A stretch of 64,000 bases of DNA from Pseudoxanthomonas sp. CF385 (GTDB lineage Bacteria > Pseudomonadota > Gammaproteobacteria > Xanthomonadales > Xanthomonadaceae): contig NZ_FNKZ01000001.1 in NCBI RefSeq assembly GCF_900104255.1, positions 576,001 to 640,000 of the forward strand, in the 5' to 3' direction. The notes beneath the pieces were generated by a model. It was not told where the DNA came from. It was given only the letters and a program-made list of their open reading frames with translations, and did no database searches. Position numbers and translations under genes: made by a program. Shown here piece by piece: positions 7,364 through 15,388 of the stretch. Each line of letters starts with the position of its first letter. Within the stretch, counting starts at the first letter, position 1.

Positions 7364-10057
7364 ATGAACTGGTTGAACGAGATGTTGCAGAGCGATCCGG
7401 ACCCGCAGGAATCCCGCGAATGGATCGATTCCATGCAGGCGGTGATCGAGAAGAACGGCGCCCTGCGTGCTCACCAGTTGCTCGAAGGCATGGTGGAAGT
7501 CACCCGCCGCGCCGGTGCCTACCTGCCGTTCTCGCCGACCACCGAATACGTCAACACCATCGCGCCGCAGAACGAGGCCAAGAGCCCGGGCGACGCCGCG
7601 CTGGAATGGCGCATCCGTTCGATCATCCGCTGGAACGCGATGGCCACCGTGGTGCGCGCCAACCGCAAGCCCGGCGACCTCGGCGGCCACATCGCCAGCT
7701 TCGCCTCCGGCGCGACGCTCTATGACGTGGGCTTCAACCATTTCTGGCGCGCGCCGAGCGACAGCCATCCGGGCGACCTGCTCTTCATCCAGGGCCACAG
7801 CGCGCCGGGCATCTACGCGCGTTCGTTCCTGGAAGGCCGCATCAGCGAGCAGCAGCTCGACAACTTCCGCATGGAAGTCGACGGCCAGGGCATCTCGTCC
7901 TATCCGCACCCGTGGCTGATGCCCGACTACTGGCAGACCCCGACCGTCTCGATGGGCCTGGGCCCGCTGGCGGCGATCTACCAGGCGCAGTTCATGAAGT
8001 ACCTGGAGCACCGCGGCCTGATCGAGAAGTCCGACCGCAAGGTGTGGTGCTTCATCGGCGACGGCGAGAGCGACGAGCCGGAAACCCTCGGCGCGATCGC
8101 GCTGGCCGGCCGCGAAGGCCTCGACAACCTGATCTTCGTCGTCAACTGCAACCTGCAGCGCCTGGACGGCCCGGTGCGCGGCAACGGCAAGATCATCCAG
8201 GAGCTGGAAGGCGTGTTCCGCGGCGGCGGCTGGAACGTCATCAAGCTGCTGTGGGGCAGCTACTGGGATCCGCTCATCGCGCGCGACACCAGCGGCGTGC
8301 TGAAGAAGCTGATGATGGAAACCGTCGACGGCGAGTACCAGAACTGCAAGGCGTTCGGCGGCAAGTACACGCGCGACAACTTCTTCGGCAAGTACCCGGA
8401 GACGGCGGCCATGGTCGCCAACCTGTCCGATGACGACATCTGGCGCCTCAACCGCGGCGGCCATGATCCGCACAAGGTCTACGCGGCCTACCACGAGGCG
8501 GTGAACACCAAGGGCATGCCCACGGTGATCCTGGCCAAGACGGTGAAGGGCTACGGCATGGGTTCGGCGGGCGAATCGCTCAATCCGACCCACCAGACCA
8601 AGAAGCTGGACGACGAAGCCATCCGCACGTTCCGCGACCGCTTCAACATCCCGGTCAGCGACAAGCAGCTGGAAGAGTCGGCGCAGGTGCCGTTCTACCA
8701 CCCGGGCGAGGATTCGCCGGAGATCCAGTACCTGAAGTCGCGCCGTGCCGCGCTCGGCGGCTACCTGCCGCAGCGTCGCCGCAAGGCCAGCGAGTCGTTC
8801 GAGACGCCGAAGCTGGAGGCCTTCGACCGCCTGCTGAAGAGCACCGGCGAGCGCGAGATCTCCACCACGATGGCGTTCGTGCAGGGCCTGAACATCGCGC
8901 TGCGCGACAAGCAGGTCGGCCCGCGCCTGGTGCCGATCGTCGCCGACGAAGCGCGCACCTTCGGCATGGAAGGCATGTTCCGCCAGATCGGCATCTACGC
9001 GCCGTTCGGCCAGAAGTACAAGCCGGTCGATGCCGACCAGCTGATGTACTACCGCGAAGACCAGTCCGGCCAGGTGCTGCAGCAGGGCATCAGCGAGCCG
9101 GGCGCGATGTCGTCGTGGATGGCGGCGGGCACCAGCTATTCGGTCAGCAACGTGCCGATGCTGCCGTTCTACATCTACTACTCGATGTTCGGCTTCCAGC
9201 GCATCGGCGACATCGCCTGGCAGGCGGCGGACATGCGCACGCGCGGCTTCCTGCTGGGCGGCACCGCGGGCCGCACGACGCTCAACGGTGAGGGCCTGCA
9301 GCACGAAGACGGCTTCAGCCACGTCATCGCCGGCAGCATCCCGAACGTGCGCAGCTACGACCCGACCTTCGGCTTCGAAGTCGCGGTGGTCCTGCAGCAC
9401 GGCATGCAGAAGATGCTGCAGGAGCAGGTGGACGAGTACTACTACGTCACCCTGATGAACGAGAACTACACCCACCCGGACATGCCGGAAGGCGCAGCCG
9501 AGGGCATCATCAAGGGCATGTACCTGCTCACCGATGCCGGCAAGCCGAAGAAGGGCGAGCTGCGCGTGCAGCTGCTGGGTAGCGGCACCATCCTGCGCGA
9601 GGCGATCGCGGCGGCCGAGTTGCTGGACAAGGATTTCGGCGTCACCGCCGACATCTGGTCCTGCCCGAGCTTCAACGAGCTGCGTCGCGACGGTTTCGAT
9701 GCCGAGCGCTGGAACCGCCTGAACCCGGAAGCGAAGTCGCCGCGCAAGCCGTACGTGACGGAGCTGCTGGAAGGCCGCCAGGGTCCGGTGATCGCCGCGA
9801 CCGACTACGTGCGTGCGTACAGCGACCAGATCCGCGCCTTCATCCCGGCGGCCTACACGGCGCTGGGCACGGACGGCTTCGGCCGCAGCGACACCCGCGC
9901 CAACCTGCGCCGTCACTTCGAAGTGGACCGCTACTACATCGCCCACGCCGCCATCGCCGCCCTGGCGAAGGAAGGCAAGATGACCGCCAAAGACGTATCC
10001 CGCGCGATCAAGCAGTACAAGATCGATGTGGAGAAGGCGAACCCGGTGACGGTTTGA
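7364..10057 (+). CDS. aceE: Pyruvate dehydrogenase E1 component, homodimeric type
   Basis: A thiamine-diphosphate enzyme of 897 residues that decarboxylates pyruvate and passes the acetyl group to the lipoyl E2 subunit, feeding acetyl-CoA to the TCA and glyoxylate cycles. The ThDP motif begins GDGESDEPE (about residue 231) and runs to VNCNLQRLDGPVRGN. The length matches gammaproteobacterial AceE (about 887 residues). AGGAG precedes the ATG at 7364 by five bases; an in-frame GTG two codons earlier (7358) overlaps that site and is less likely. aceF and lpd are not next to it, so the complex is encoded at separate loci. The gene is divergent from the partner-switch operon, and a low-GC island begins just beyond its stop. 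Confidence 0.97.
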   Translation: MNWLNEMLQSDPDPQESREWIDSMQAVIEKNGALRAHQLLEGMVEVTRRAGAYLPFSPTTEYVNTIAPQNEAKSPGDAALEWRIRSIIRWNAMATVVRANRKPGDLGGHIASFASGATLYDVGFNHFWRAPSDSHPGDLLFIQGHSAPGIYARSFLEGRISEQQLDNFRMEVDGQGISSYPHPWLMPDYWQTPTVSMGLGPLAAIYQAQFMKYLEHRGLIEKSDRKVWCFIGDGESDEPETLGAIALAGREGLDNLIFVVNCNLQRLDGPVRGNGKIIQELEGVFRGGGWNVIKLLWGSYWDPLIARDTSGVLKKLMMETVDGEYQNCKAFGGKYTRDNFFGKYPETAAMVANLSDDDIWRLNRGGHDPHKVYAAYHEAVNTKGMPTVILAKTVKGYGMGSAGESLNPTHQTKKLDDEAIRTFRDRFNIPVSDKQLEESAQVPFYHPGEDSPEIQYLKSRRAALGGYLPQRRRKASESFETPKLEAFDRLLKSTGEREISTTMAFVQGLNIALRDKQVGPRLVPIVADEARTFGMEGMFRQIGIYAPFGQKYKPVDADQLMYYREDQSGQVLQQGISEPGAMSSWMAAGTSYSVSNVPMLPFYIYYSMFGFQRIGDIAWQAADMRTRGFLLGGTAGRTTLNGEGLQHEDGFSHVIAGSIPNVRSYDPTFGFEVAVVLQHGMQKMLQEQVDEYYYVTLMNENYTHPDMPEGAAEGIIKGMYLLTDAGKPKKGELRVQLLGSGTILREAIAAAELLDKDFGVTADIWSCPSFNELRRDGFDAERWNRLNPEAKSPRKPYVTELLEGRQGPVIAATDYVRAYSDQIRAFIPAAYTALGTDGFGRSDTRANLRRHFEVDRYYIAHAAIAALAKEGKMTAKDVSRAIKQYKIDVEKANPVTV

Positions 10058-10074
10058 TCGAAAGCGAAGTGAGT

Positions 10075-10103
10075 GGAAGCGAGGGACTCAAGTTCCCGCT
10101 TCC
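10075..10103. terminator. Imperfect hairpin after aceE, near the island's left edge
   Basis: GGAAGCG (10075-10081) pairs with CGCTTCC (10097-10103), with further interrupted pairing inside (GGGACT against AGTTCCC). It follows the aceE stop by about 18 bases and lies about 50 bases past the end of the leftward island operon, so it could end both transcripts. There is no strong T-run. Confidence 0.4.
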
Positions 10104-10152
10104 CTACTTCCGCGAGCCGCGAAGATGGATCCCTTCTAGAAATCCCTCGCGT

Positions 10153-11109
10153 TCAAGTTCTTGACTCGCGTAAGAAGTCTTTGAACGCGGATATATCGTA
10201 GATGCAGCTTCTGGATACGCCGGAAGTGCGTCCGGCTTTCTTTCGGGGGTGATCATAGATGATCTCTACGGTCTCACGGCTTGCGAGATAGAACAGCACG
10301 GAACCAAGTCCGTGAGGTCTCGTTCCTAGCGGCGCAAGCTGCACGGAGTTGCTGCCCCTTCTGCTTGTGATTGCCTCTATGCAGTAGAAGGCACTAAAGG
10401 GGCAATTTGCCCTTGAGTAGTGAATGTTGCGAGCGGACCCCGTCGTTTGAATTGTCGATTGGTTGCCCAGATAGGTATGGAAAGGATAGCTGGGCCGAAA
10501 GCCTGGTACACCAATGATTGGATAGATGTTCTCTGGTGCGGGTTCAAGAGACTCGACTACGTGTGCTAAGCGACTACCCTCGAACCCTAGTAGAGGTATG
10601 AAGACAGTTTCGCCATCTTCAGTCTTACTGATGCTTGAAAAGCCTGGGAGTGGCGCAATCCCGTTGATCCTTTCGCTCAGATCGAAGAGCTCGCCCTCAG
10701 TAGGTGCGCTGCTCTGCGTGTAGTCGCCAGGTTCAACGTAGAACGCCCTTATTCGAACGTTCGCTTCCCAGTACGCCTTTATCAGAGGGGCCCAGATGTG
10801 GGTGGGAAGGCTGGTCAGATCGATATCGACGGAGCGGCTAGTGCTCATGTCAGCGATGGACAGCAATTGATCAGGGTTTCTTAGCGGAAGCTCGAACGTC
10901 CTGCCGTTCATAGAAGCTGCGGCGATAGTTAGCTCATCTGTCTCAGAAAGCTCAATGACTCTGGTCGGGACGGAATTCGCAAGCGCAGGCCAGGATTTTG
11001 CCCTCTCCTCGGGACCGCAGCCGACCACAAGAACCCCTCCAGGCAACAGTTCGGATTCAGAGAAACTTGAAGTGGAGGTTGTAAAGATTGGCTTGTCAAT
11101 GACTGCCAC
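10153..11109 (-). CDS. Orphan protein, last gene of the island operon; possible effector
   Basis: I do not recognise this 318-residue protein. The N-terminus looks like the start of a Rossmann-type fold: a strand followed by a glycine/acid loop (GVLVVGCGPEERAKSW, about residues 25-40), then alternating strands and helices. The C-terminal part has a basic stretch, DHPRKKAGRTSGVSR (about residue 285 on), and ends in an aromatic helix, DISAFKDFL. No signal peptide or membrane segment is seen. It starts with GTG and overlaps the ATPase gene by 14 bases, with AGGA eight bases upstream, so it is translated with the operon. Its base composition is low-GC like its partners and unlike aceE. As the one member without a known enzymatic or regulatory signature it may be the effector or a substrate-recognition subunit; this is inference. 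Confidence 0.7.
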   Translation of the reverse strand: MAVIDKPIFTTSTSSFSESELLPGGVLVVGCGPEERAKSWPALANSVPTRVIELSETDELTIAAASMNGRTFELPLRNPDQLLSIADMSTSRSVDIDLTSLPTHIWAPLIKAYWEANVRIRAFYVEPGDYTQSSAPTEGELFDLSERINGIAPLPGFSSISKTEDGETVFIPLLGFEGSRLAHVVESLEPAPENIYPIIGVPGFRPSYPFHTYLGNQSTIQTTGSARNIHYSRANCPFSAFYCIEAITSRRGSNSVQLAPLGTRPHGLGSVLFYLASRETVEIIYDHPRKKAGRTSGVSRSCIYDISAFKDFLRESRT

Positions 11110-12991
11110 GATAGAAGTCCTGAAACAGCGCCATCTGTGCTGGAAGGGTGGAATCAGCGCTTCTGTTCTGTCGCTTCAGAACTCGTGCTATGTACATGTG
11201 AGGATTCTCGGAAAGTCCACGCAACTCTTCATAGCTGAGAGTCATCTTCCTCTTGTGACGATAACTGTACTCAAAGAACGCGGTAAAAATCGGGTGCAGC
11301 GCGTAGTCGTAGTCTCGAACATCTTCAGATTGCTGAAGCTTGGTGCCTGCGCGTCGAATGAGCGCCAGGTGCATTACCGCATTCTCAAGTAACTCTCTTG
11401 TGATGGCGGAACTCCCGAGATCATCATTGCTAACAAGGTCGAACTGCGTAATCTCGGCGGTATGTCCAACCGGATCCTCGGCCATGACCTGGAAGATTCT
11501 GCCCAAGCTGAGCACGAGCTTGGCAACCCTAGCGCCTAGTATTGAGAGACCTTCAAGCTCGCGAAGGTTCTTTCGCCCTATGTACTGCGCGGCTCTCGTC
11601 TGAACTTCTGCAGATACCAATCCTTGAAACGATGAGCTATTGCTGGCATCAAGTTGCATCTGGATCGATCTGTGCACTAGCTCCAGAAGGTACCTGATGT
11701 TCCCCGAAGCTAATTTGCATATAACCTTCCAGCCGCAGTAGTACTTCCTAATCCCTGACTTGCGAGACTTGATGGTAAACAGCATGGATGTCTTGTAATT
11801 CTCAAAACGAGTCTTCCATGCTTTGAAGTCTTCACTAGTCATCGCCGACTGCAAGCTATCAATGCTTGACCCTTCAAGAACGTATAGGCAGTACCTCTCA
11901 AGCTGGCTCATGCTTTCATAGCGCGCCCGCGCTTTTCCAGACAGTGTTAGGAGGATGATCTGGTTGGTGCTATCAAACGTCTTGGATAGCCCGAGAAGAT
12001 CTGCTTCCTCTTCAGGACTCAATGACTGGAAGATACCGATAAGCGCGCCTGGGCTCACCACACCAGTGCCGCCGTGTGACCTGATGCGGCGCGCGCATAC
12101 AAGAGCGGCGAAGTTCTCAAAGTCTGAGTCAGATGTAAGTCTTTCGGCGATATCGATCCGTCTAAAATCCGCGGGATCGACCAGAAGTTCCGAGGCGTTG
12201 AGAGTGCACCTTTCTCTAATTCCGAGCTCTCGAACACCGATCTTGAAAGTGTACGGAGGGCGTGCATGCTTGATCAGCGTATTAACGACCCGCTGCTGGT
12301 AGGCGGACAAGTTCTCAAACTCGTCAATAAGAAAGAAGAACGTTGTCTTTCCTAGAATTCCCGATGCCTGTAGGCAGTCCATCAGTGCATCGATAGGGGC
12401 TCCGAGGGCTGTTAAGTCAATCGAGTTAGATCGCCCTATCGAGTTGACTGTCGTTTCCAATGTGATCAGGCGTTGCTTGAGCTTCTCTATTGCGTCGGCG
12501 ACTGAAGTGGCCTCTGGCATGCTGAATGAGTTCGAAAACGAACCAAGTGATTGAGCGCTTAGCTGCTCAAACTCGCGATGCGTGCGTGAATACCATTCAA
12601 AGAAATCCAGCGCTGCAGAGGACAGTAGCAAGTTCAGGTAGTGACCAAATATTCGCTCCCACTGCGGAAGCGAGGCCTCAGGGCCTTGGAAGGCGGCCAC
12701 TCGACCGGTGTTGATCCTTAGATAGATCCCAACATAGCCCCACTGATCTAGACGCTTTGGTTGGTCGTTACCTAGGGCGAATCTCCCTTTGTACGACAGC
12801 GACTTGAGAGTTGTGGTCTTCCCAGTCCCTCTGCCACCTATCAGAAAGCAAGGTTGTTCTGTAACAAGTTCTGGAAAGTAGCCAGGCTGGGTGAACTGTT
12901 CAAACAGCTCCGCACCATTGTGCTCGGCGCGGAAGTTCGAGAACGCATCCGCCAACTGCTGGTCGATCACTAACAAATTAGGCTCAGCCAC
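11096..12991 (-). CDS. ORC/Cdc6-like AAA ATPase of a conflict-type operon
   Basis: A 631-residue P-loop ATPase. Walker A is GGRGTGKTT (about residues 52-60) and Walker B is FFFLIDEFEN (about 218-227), followed by a helix resembling the AAA/ORC-Cdc6 and STAND-like ATPases used in bacterial defence. The C-terminal 350 residues are helical with no motif I recognise; a winged-helix region typical of Cdc6 could lie near the end but I cannot confirm it. It starts with GTG, preceded by AGGAGG at good spacing, two bases after the stop of the phosphoribosyltransferase-like gene. I recall an annotation family of ORC-CDC6-type ATPases found beside phosphoribosyltransferase-like proteins, and this pair fits it. 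It probably senses or remodels a DNA or protein target and licenses its partners; the role is inferred. Confidence 0.75.
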   Translation of the reverse strand: MAEPNLLVIDQQLADAFSNFRAEHNGAELFEQFTQPGYFPELVTEQPCFLIGGRGTGKTTTLKSLSYKGRFALGNDQPKRLDQWGYVGIYLRINTGRVAAFQGPEASLPQWERIFGHYLNLLLSSAALDFFEWYSRTHREFEQLSAQSLGSFSNSFSMPEATSVADAIEKLKQRLITLETTVNSIGRSNSIDLTALGAPIDALMDCLQASGILGKTTFFFLIDEFENLSAYQQRVVNTLIKHARPPYTFKIGVRELGIRERCTLNASELLVDPADFRRIDIAERLTSDSDFENFAALVCARRIRSHGGTGVVSPGALIGIFQSLSPEEEADLLGLSKTFDSTNQIILLTLSGKARARYESMSQLERYCLYVLEGSSIDSLQSAMTSEDFKAWKTRFENYKTSMLFTIKSRKSGIRKYYCGWKVICKLASGNIRYLLELVHRSIQMQLDASNSSSFQGLVSAEVQTRAAQYIGRKNLRELEGLSILGARVAKLVLSLGRIFQVMAEDPVGHTAEITQFDLVSNDDLGSSAITRELLENAVMHLALIRRAGTKLQQSEDVRDYDYALHPIFTAFFEYSYRHKRKMTLSYEELRGLSENPHMYIARVLKRQNRSADSTLPAQMALFQDFYRGSH

Positions 12992-12993
12992 GG

Positions 12994-13914
12994 TCAGCGC
13001 CTCCTAATCAAAGGTTGCCAATTCTCAGACTCATGCCAAAAGATCGGAAGTGTCGCGTCCGGCACGCCGTGTTCGAATGCAAGTGCTAGAGCTTGTCCTT
13101 TGTAGCCGAAGCATTCGCTATCTGGTATGCCGGCTCGTGCGCTGGCGGCTCTTATGAACTCAATCCCAGAGTCTCTCATTCCAGGTGGCCAGAAGAGCGA
13201 ATCCTCATGCACGAAGTTCTCCCTTGCATCTAGCTCATGGGCAGGCATCAGCAGCAGTGAAGGACATTCACGCCGGACCACCTCCGATCCTTCAAATGTT
13301 GACACTAGGGGGCAGTAGACAATCGTAGAGTTGTGCTGTGCAACAACGTCGCGGTAAGTTGAAGTTTCGCCAGGCCAGACATCTCTATGATGCGTCCATG
13401 CCGACGTCACCTGGTCGCCACTGCCTATGAAATCGTCTAAGAGTAAAACCGGGCGATCTGGCTCAACCGCCATTACACGAAGAGCAGCCTCGGGCGTAAA
13501 GATCTGAGATTGAGGCAAGTCAAGCTTGTGCCGTGCTAGACGAGCGAAGTGTGGGCCGCTCTCGGAAGCGTTTGGATTTCTTGCCTCGACGTAAGTTGCA
13601 ACCAGCTTGTCGCGGAACGCGCGCCATTGATCGCGATGCTGGGAGCCGTGGCGTTCGATTAGTTGCTTGTGAGCGCTCAGGTTGTGGAATGCACTCACCA
13701 AAAGAGCATCAGTAATCTCAGCAGAAACGAAGATGAACGCGTTCAGGCAGCATAGCGCGTGGCGCTCTTCTTCAGCCCGAAAGTTTTTGAGCCACCCCCT
13801 CGGATCAAACGTGCTTGTTGCCGGCCACAGCCCGATTGACGCAAAAAAATCTGCTTTCTGAAGAATGGAGGATCTAGAAGACTCTCGTGGGCGCTGACGA
13901 GATACGGCACTCAT
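12994..13914 (-). CDS. Phosphoribosyltransferase-like protein (PRTase of conflict systems)
   Basis: A 306-residue protein whose central motif VLLLDDFIGSGDQVTSAW (about 156-173) matches the PRPP-binding signature of type I phosphoribosyltransferases (hydrophobic strand, D-D, small residues, S/T-G). Biosynthetic family members are usually near 200 residues. This one has a helical N-terminal domain of about 120 residues and no match I can see to pyrE, apt, hpt or comF enzymes. The start codon shares one base with the methylase stop (TAATG), so the two are translationally coupled. Its place between a DNA methylase and an ORC-like ATPase makes a metabolic salvage role unlikely. It may act on a nucleotide or base as a signal-maker or as an NAD/PRPP-using toxin; that is a hypothesis. 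Confidence 0.75.
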   Translation of the reverse strand: MSAVSRQRPRESSRSSILQKADFFASIGLWPATSTFDPRGWLKNFRAEEERHALCCLNAFIFVSAEITDALLVSAFHNLSAHKQLIERHGSQHRDQWRAFRDKLVATYVEARNPNASESGPHFARLARHKLDLPQSQIFTPEAALRVMAVEPDRPVLLLDDFIGSGDQVTSAWTHHRDVWPGETSTYRDVVAQHNSTIVYCPLVSTFEGSEVVRRECPSLLLMPAHELDARENFVHEDSLFWPPGMRDSGIEFIRAASARAGIPDSECFGYKGQALALAFEHGVPDATLPIFWHESENWQPLIRRR

Positions 13915-14972
13915 TAAATGCTCTCAATCCCAAGCCTTCTCAGGGCATCGCGCAGGCGTTCGATAGTTGTAAAGGGTGCGCCGGTGCCCACATAGGTGGC
14001 CGAAATATCGGAGAAGTTGTCTATCAGCAGCTGTTGGAGCTCTCTTGTGCTGAATGGAGGGGATGGGACCAGTGCAATCAGGCAATCGGACATCACGAAC
14101 TTTCGTTGCGCTCCGATGATGCAAATCTTTCTTCGATCTGGCCTCCCAACTCTCGGTATCACCACAGCTGGGCCTGACAGAGTGCTGGGCACGCTGGGTG
14201 ATCGGAAGGAGCTGTGGAGAACTTTGTTGTGCTTTAGGTTGGTAGTATGAAGAAACTCCACAGCCTTCTTGGATTTCGACGGCACAGCTGAATGCACATG
14301 TACCCTGCCGCGCTTGATGGTTAAAGACCGCTCCATATTCACGACTTCCAGGGTCGTTGGAGAGCGTGGCTCTGGCACCTTTGCTCTTACATTCACAAGT
14401 GCGGTCTCTACAAAACAGTTTCTGAAGGTCCTGCGACCAACTACGCGGTTGATCTTCAAACTCCAGTTCTCAGAGAGATAGGCACGAGCATCGGCATCTC
14501 GTGATCCATACAAGGCGCTGATTGGAAGGACGGTAGATATCTCGCCCTTCGAACTTAAGTAGCGCTGGGATTCGAGAACGAACTTGAGAGCTGGGCTGCA
14601 GCTAATTTCCGTCCCGCAAGGAAGTACAAAGACGCCCTCCGTGCTCGCGCGCGAGAACGGGGGGTTAAGAAGAACGACGTCGACACGTCCTTTGATGCCT
14701 TTGAGGGCTTTGCAGCTCTTCGACGAGTTTGACGATAGGAAGTTGCACGTTCCTATTTGCCAGCTCGGATACGTCCGCTTCAGAGCGTCGGTGAACTCGC
14801 GCTGGATGTCGATCGCAGTGATATCGGCGTGAGGCCAACGGGCCGCTGCACTCACTAGAAGATTTCCGGAACCAGCAGAAAAATCAGCCACCAGCTTTGG
14901 CTCGTCAACTGCAACGAGTTCAACCAGCTCTTTCGCTAAATGGGGAGGCGTTGGGTAGTAGTCGAAATTCAT
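13914..14972 (-). CDS. N6-adenine-specific DNA methyltransferase
   Basis: A 352-residue amino-methyltransferase. A YYPTP segment (residues 5-9, motif X-like) is followed by the AdoMet motif I DFSAGSGNLL (30-39) and catalytic motif IV NPPF (103-106), so it should transfer methyl groups to adenine N6. The C-terminal half (about 220-352) is likely the target-recognition region. ATG with GAGG six bases upstream. No restriction endonuclease motif (PD-ExK, HNH, GIY-YIG or SF2 helicase) is seen in the neighbours, so this is not a standard type I, II or III system. In the operon the enzyme may mark self DNA for the ATPase/PRTase module, as in BREX- or DISARM-like logic, without those systems' other genes. 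Confidence 0.82.
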   Translation of the reverse strand: MNFDYYPTPPHLAKELVELVAVDEPKLVADFSAGSGNLLVSAAARWPHADITAIDIQREFTDALKRTYPSWQIGTCNFLSSNSSKSCKALKGIKGRVDVVLLNPPFSRASTEGVFVLPCGTEISCSPALKFVLESQRYLSSKGEISTVLPISALYGSRDADARAYLSENWSLKINRVVGRRTFRNCFVETALVNVRAKVPEPRSPTTLEVVNMERSLTIKRGRVHVHSAVPSKSKKAVEFLHTTNLKHNKVLHSSFRSPSVPSTLSGPAVVIPRVGRPDRRKICIIGAQRKFVMSDCLIALVPSPPFSTRELQQLLIDNFSDISATYVGTGAPFTTIERLRDALRRLGIESI

Positions 14973-15007
14973 GGTTGCCTCACCAGAGCTTTCCTTGCTG
15001 CCTGAGA

Positions 15008-15253
15008 TTAGTTCGAGCGTTGTAGAAGCTCTAGAACATCCACTTCTAGTGCCCTTGCAAGTCGTTCCAATCCATCAATTGAAATGTTTGTCACGCAGCG
15101 CTCCAGCTGTGAAACATATGTGCGATGGAACTGTGCTAGCTCAGCTAGCTGCTCCTGACTGAGTCCGCGACCTTTACGTAGGCGGCTCAAGTTGGTGGAT
15201 ATCCGCTCACGGGCAGTTGCTTGGGTGGGCGTCGATTGTGACTTTCTAGGCAT
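15008..15253 (-). CDS. XRE-family helix-turn-helix regulator, first gene of the island operon
   Basis: An 81-residue single-domain Cro/CI-type repressor. The HTH covers about residues 25-75: RLRKGRGLSQEQLAELAQFHRTYVS reads as helices 1-3, and the tail SIDGLERLARALEVDVLELL is typical of small XRE controllers of restriction-modification and toxin-antitoxin loci. It lies 35 bases upstream of the methylase and is transcribed with it. Immediately upstream are a TATAAT -10 box and AATCT repeats spaced 15 bases apart, a plausible autoregulatory operator. A controller of this kind would delay or limit expression of the toxic or DNA-acting genes; that is inferred by analogy with C-proteins. Confidence 0.9.
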   Translation of the reverse strand: MPRKSQSTPTQATARERISTNLSRLRKGRGLSQEQLAELAQFHRTYVSQLERCVTNISIDGLERLARALEVDVLELLQRSN

Positions 15254-15277
15254 GAGACCAGATTCATGCCCTACTGC

Positions 15278-15320
15278 TTGACAATCTACAGATTATAAAT
15301 CTACTGTTTTTAAATCTCAT
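15278..15320. promoter_or_regulatory. Divergent promoter with 15-bp phased AATCT repeats (probable XRE operator)
   Basis: Leftward promoter: -10 TATAAT (complement of 15292-15297), a 17-base spacer, and -35 ATGAGA (complement of 15315-15320), about 38 bases before the XRE start codon. Rightward: a perfect -35 TTGACA at 15278-15283 with a weaker TACTGT (15302-15307) 18 bases on. Overlaid on both, AATCT starts at 15283, 15298 and 15313, exactly 15 bases apart, the first two as AATCTAC. AGATT (15290-15294) and AATCT (15298-15302) form an inverted repeat with an ATA spacer over the -10. Binding here would shut both promoters. Confidence 0.6.
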
Positions 15321-15388
15321 TGACCGTCACGAGAGATGTGTGACGGGGAGCCAAGAGACACTTAACGAGCAGCCAGGAGATTTGAGTC

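Noticed and set aside
12994..13914. Calling the phosphoribosyltransferase-like gene a second pyrE or an apt/hpt salvage enzyme
   Set aside because: Beyond the PRPP loop there are no orotate- or purine-site signatures, the protein is longer, and a complete pyrE exists at 58036-58707.
10153..15253. Calling the island a type I or type II restriction-modification system
   Set aside because: There is a methylase and a controller-like XRE gene, but no HsdR-type helicase, specificity subunit or restriction nuclease motif in the remaining genes.
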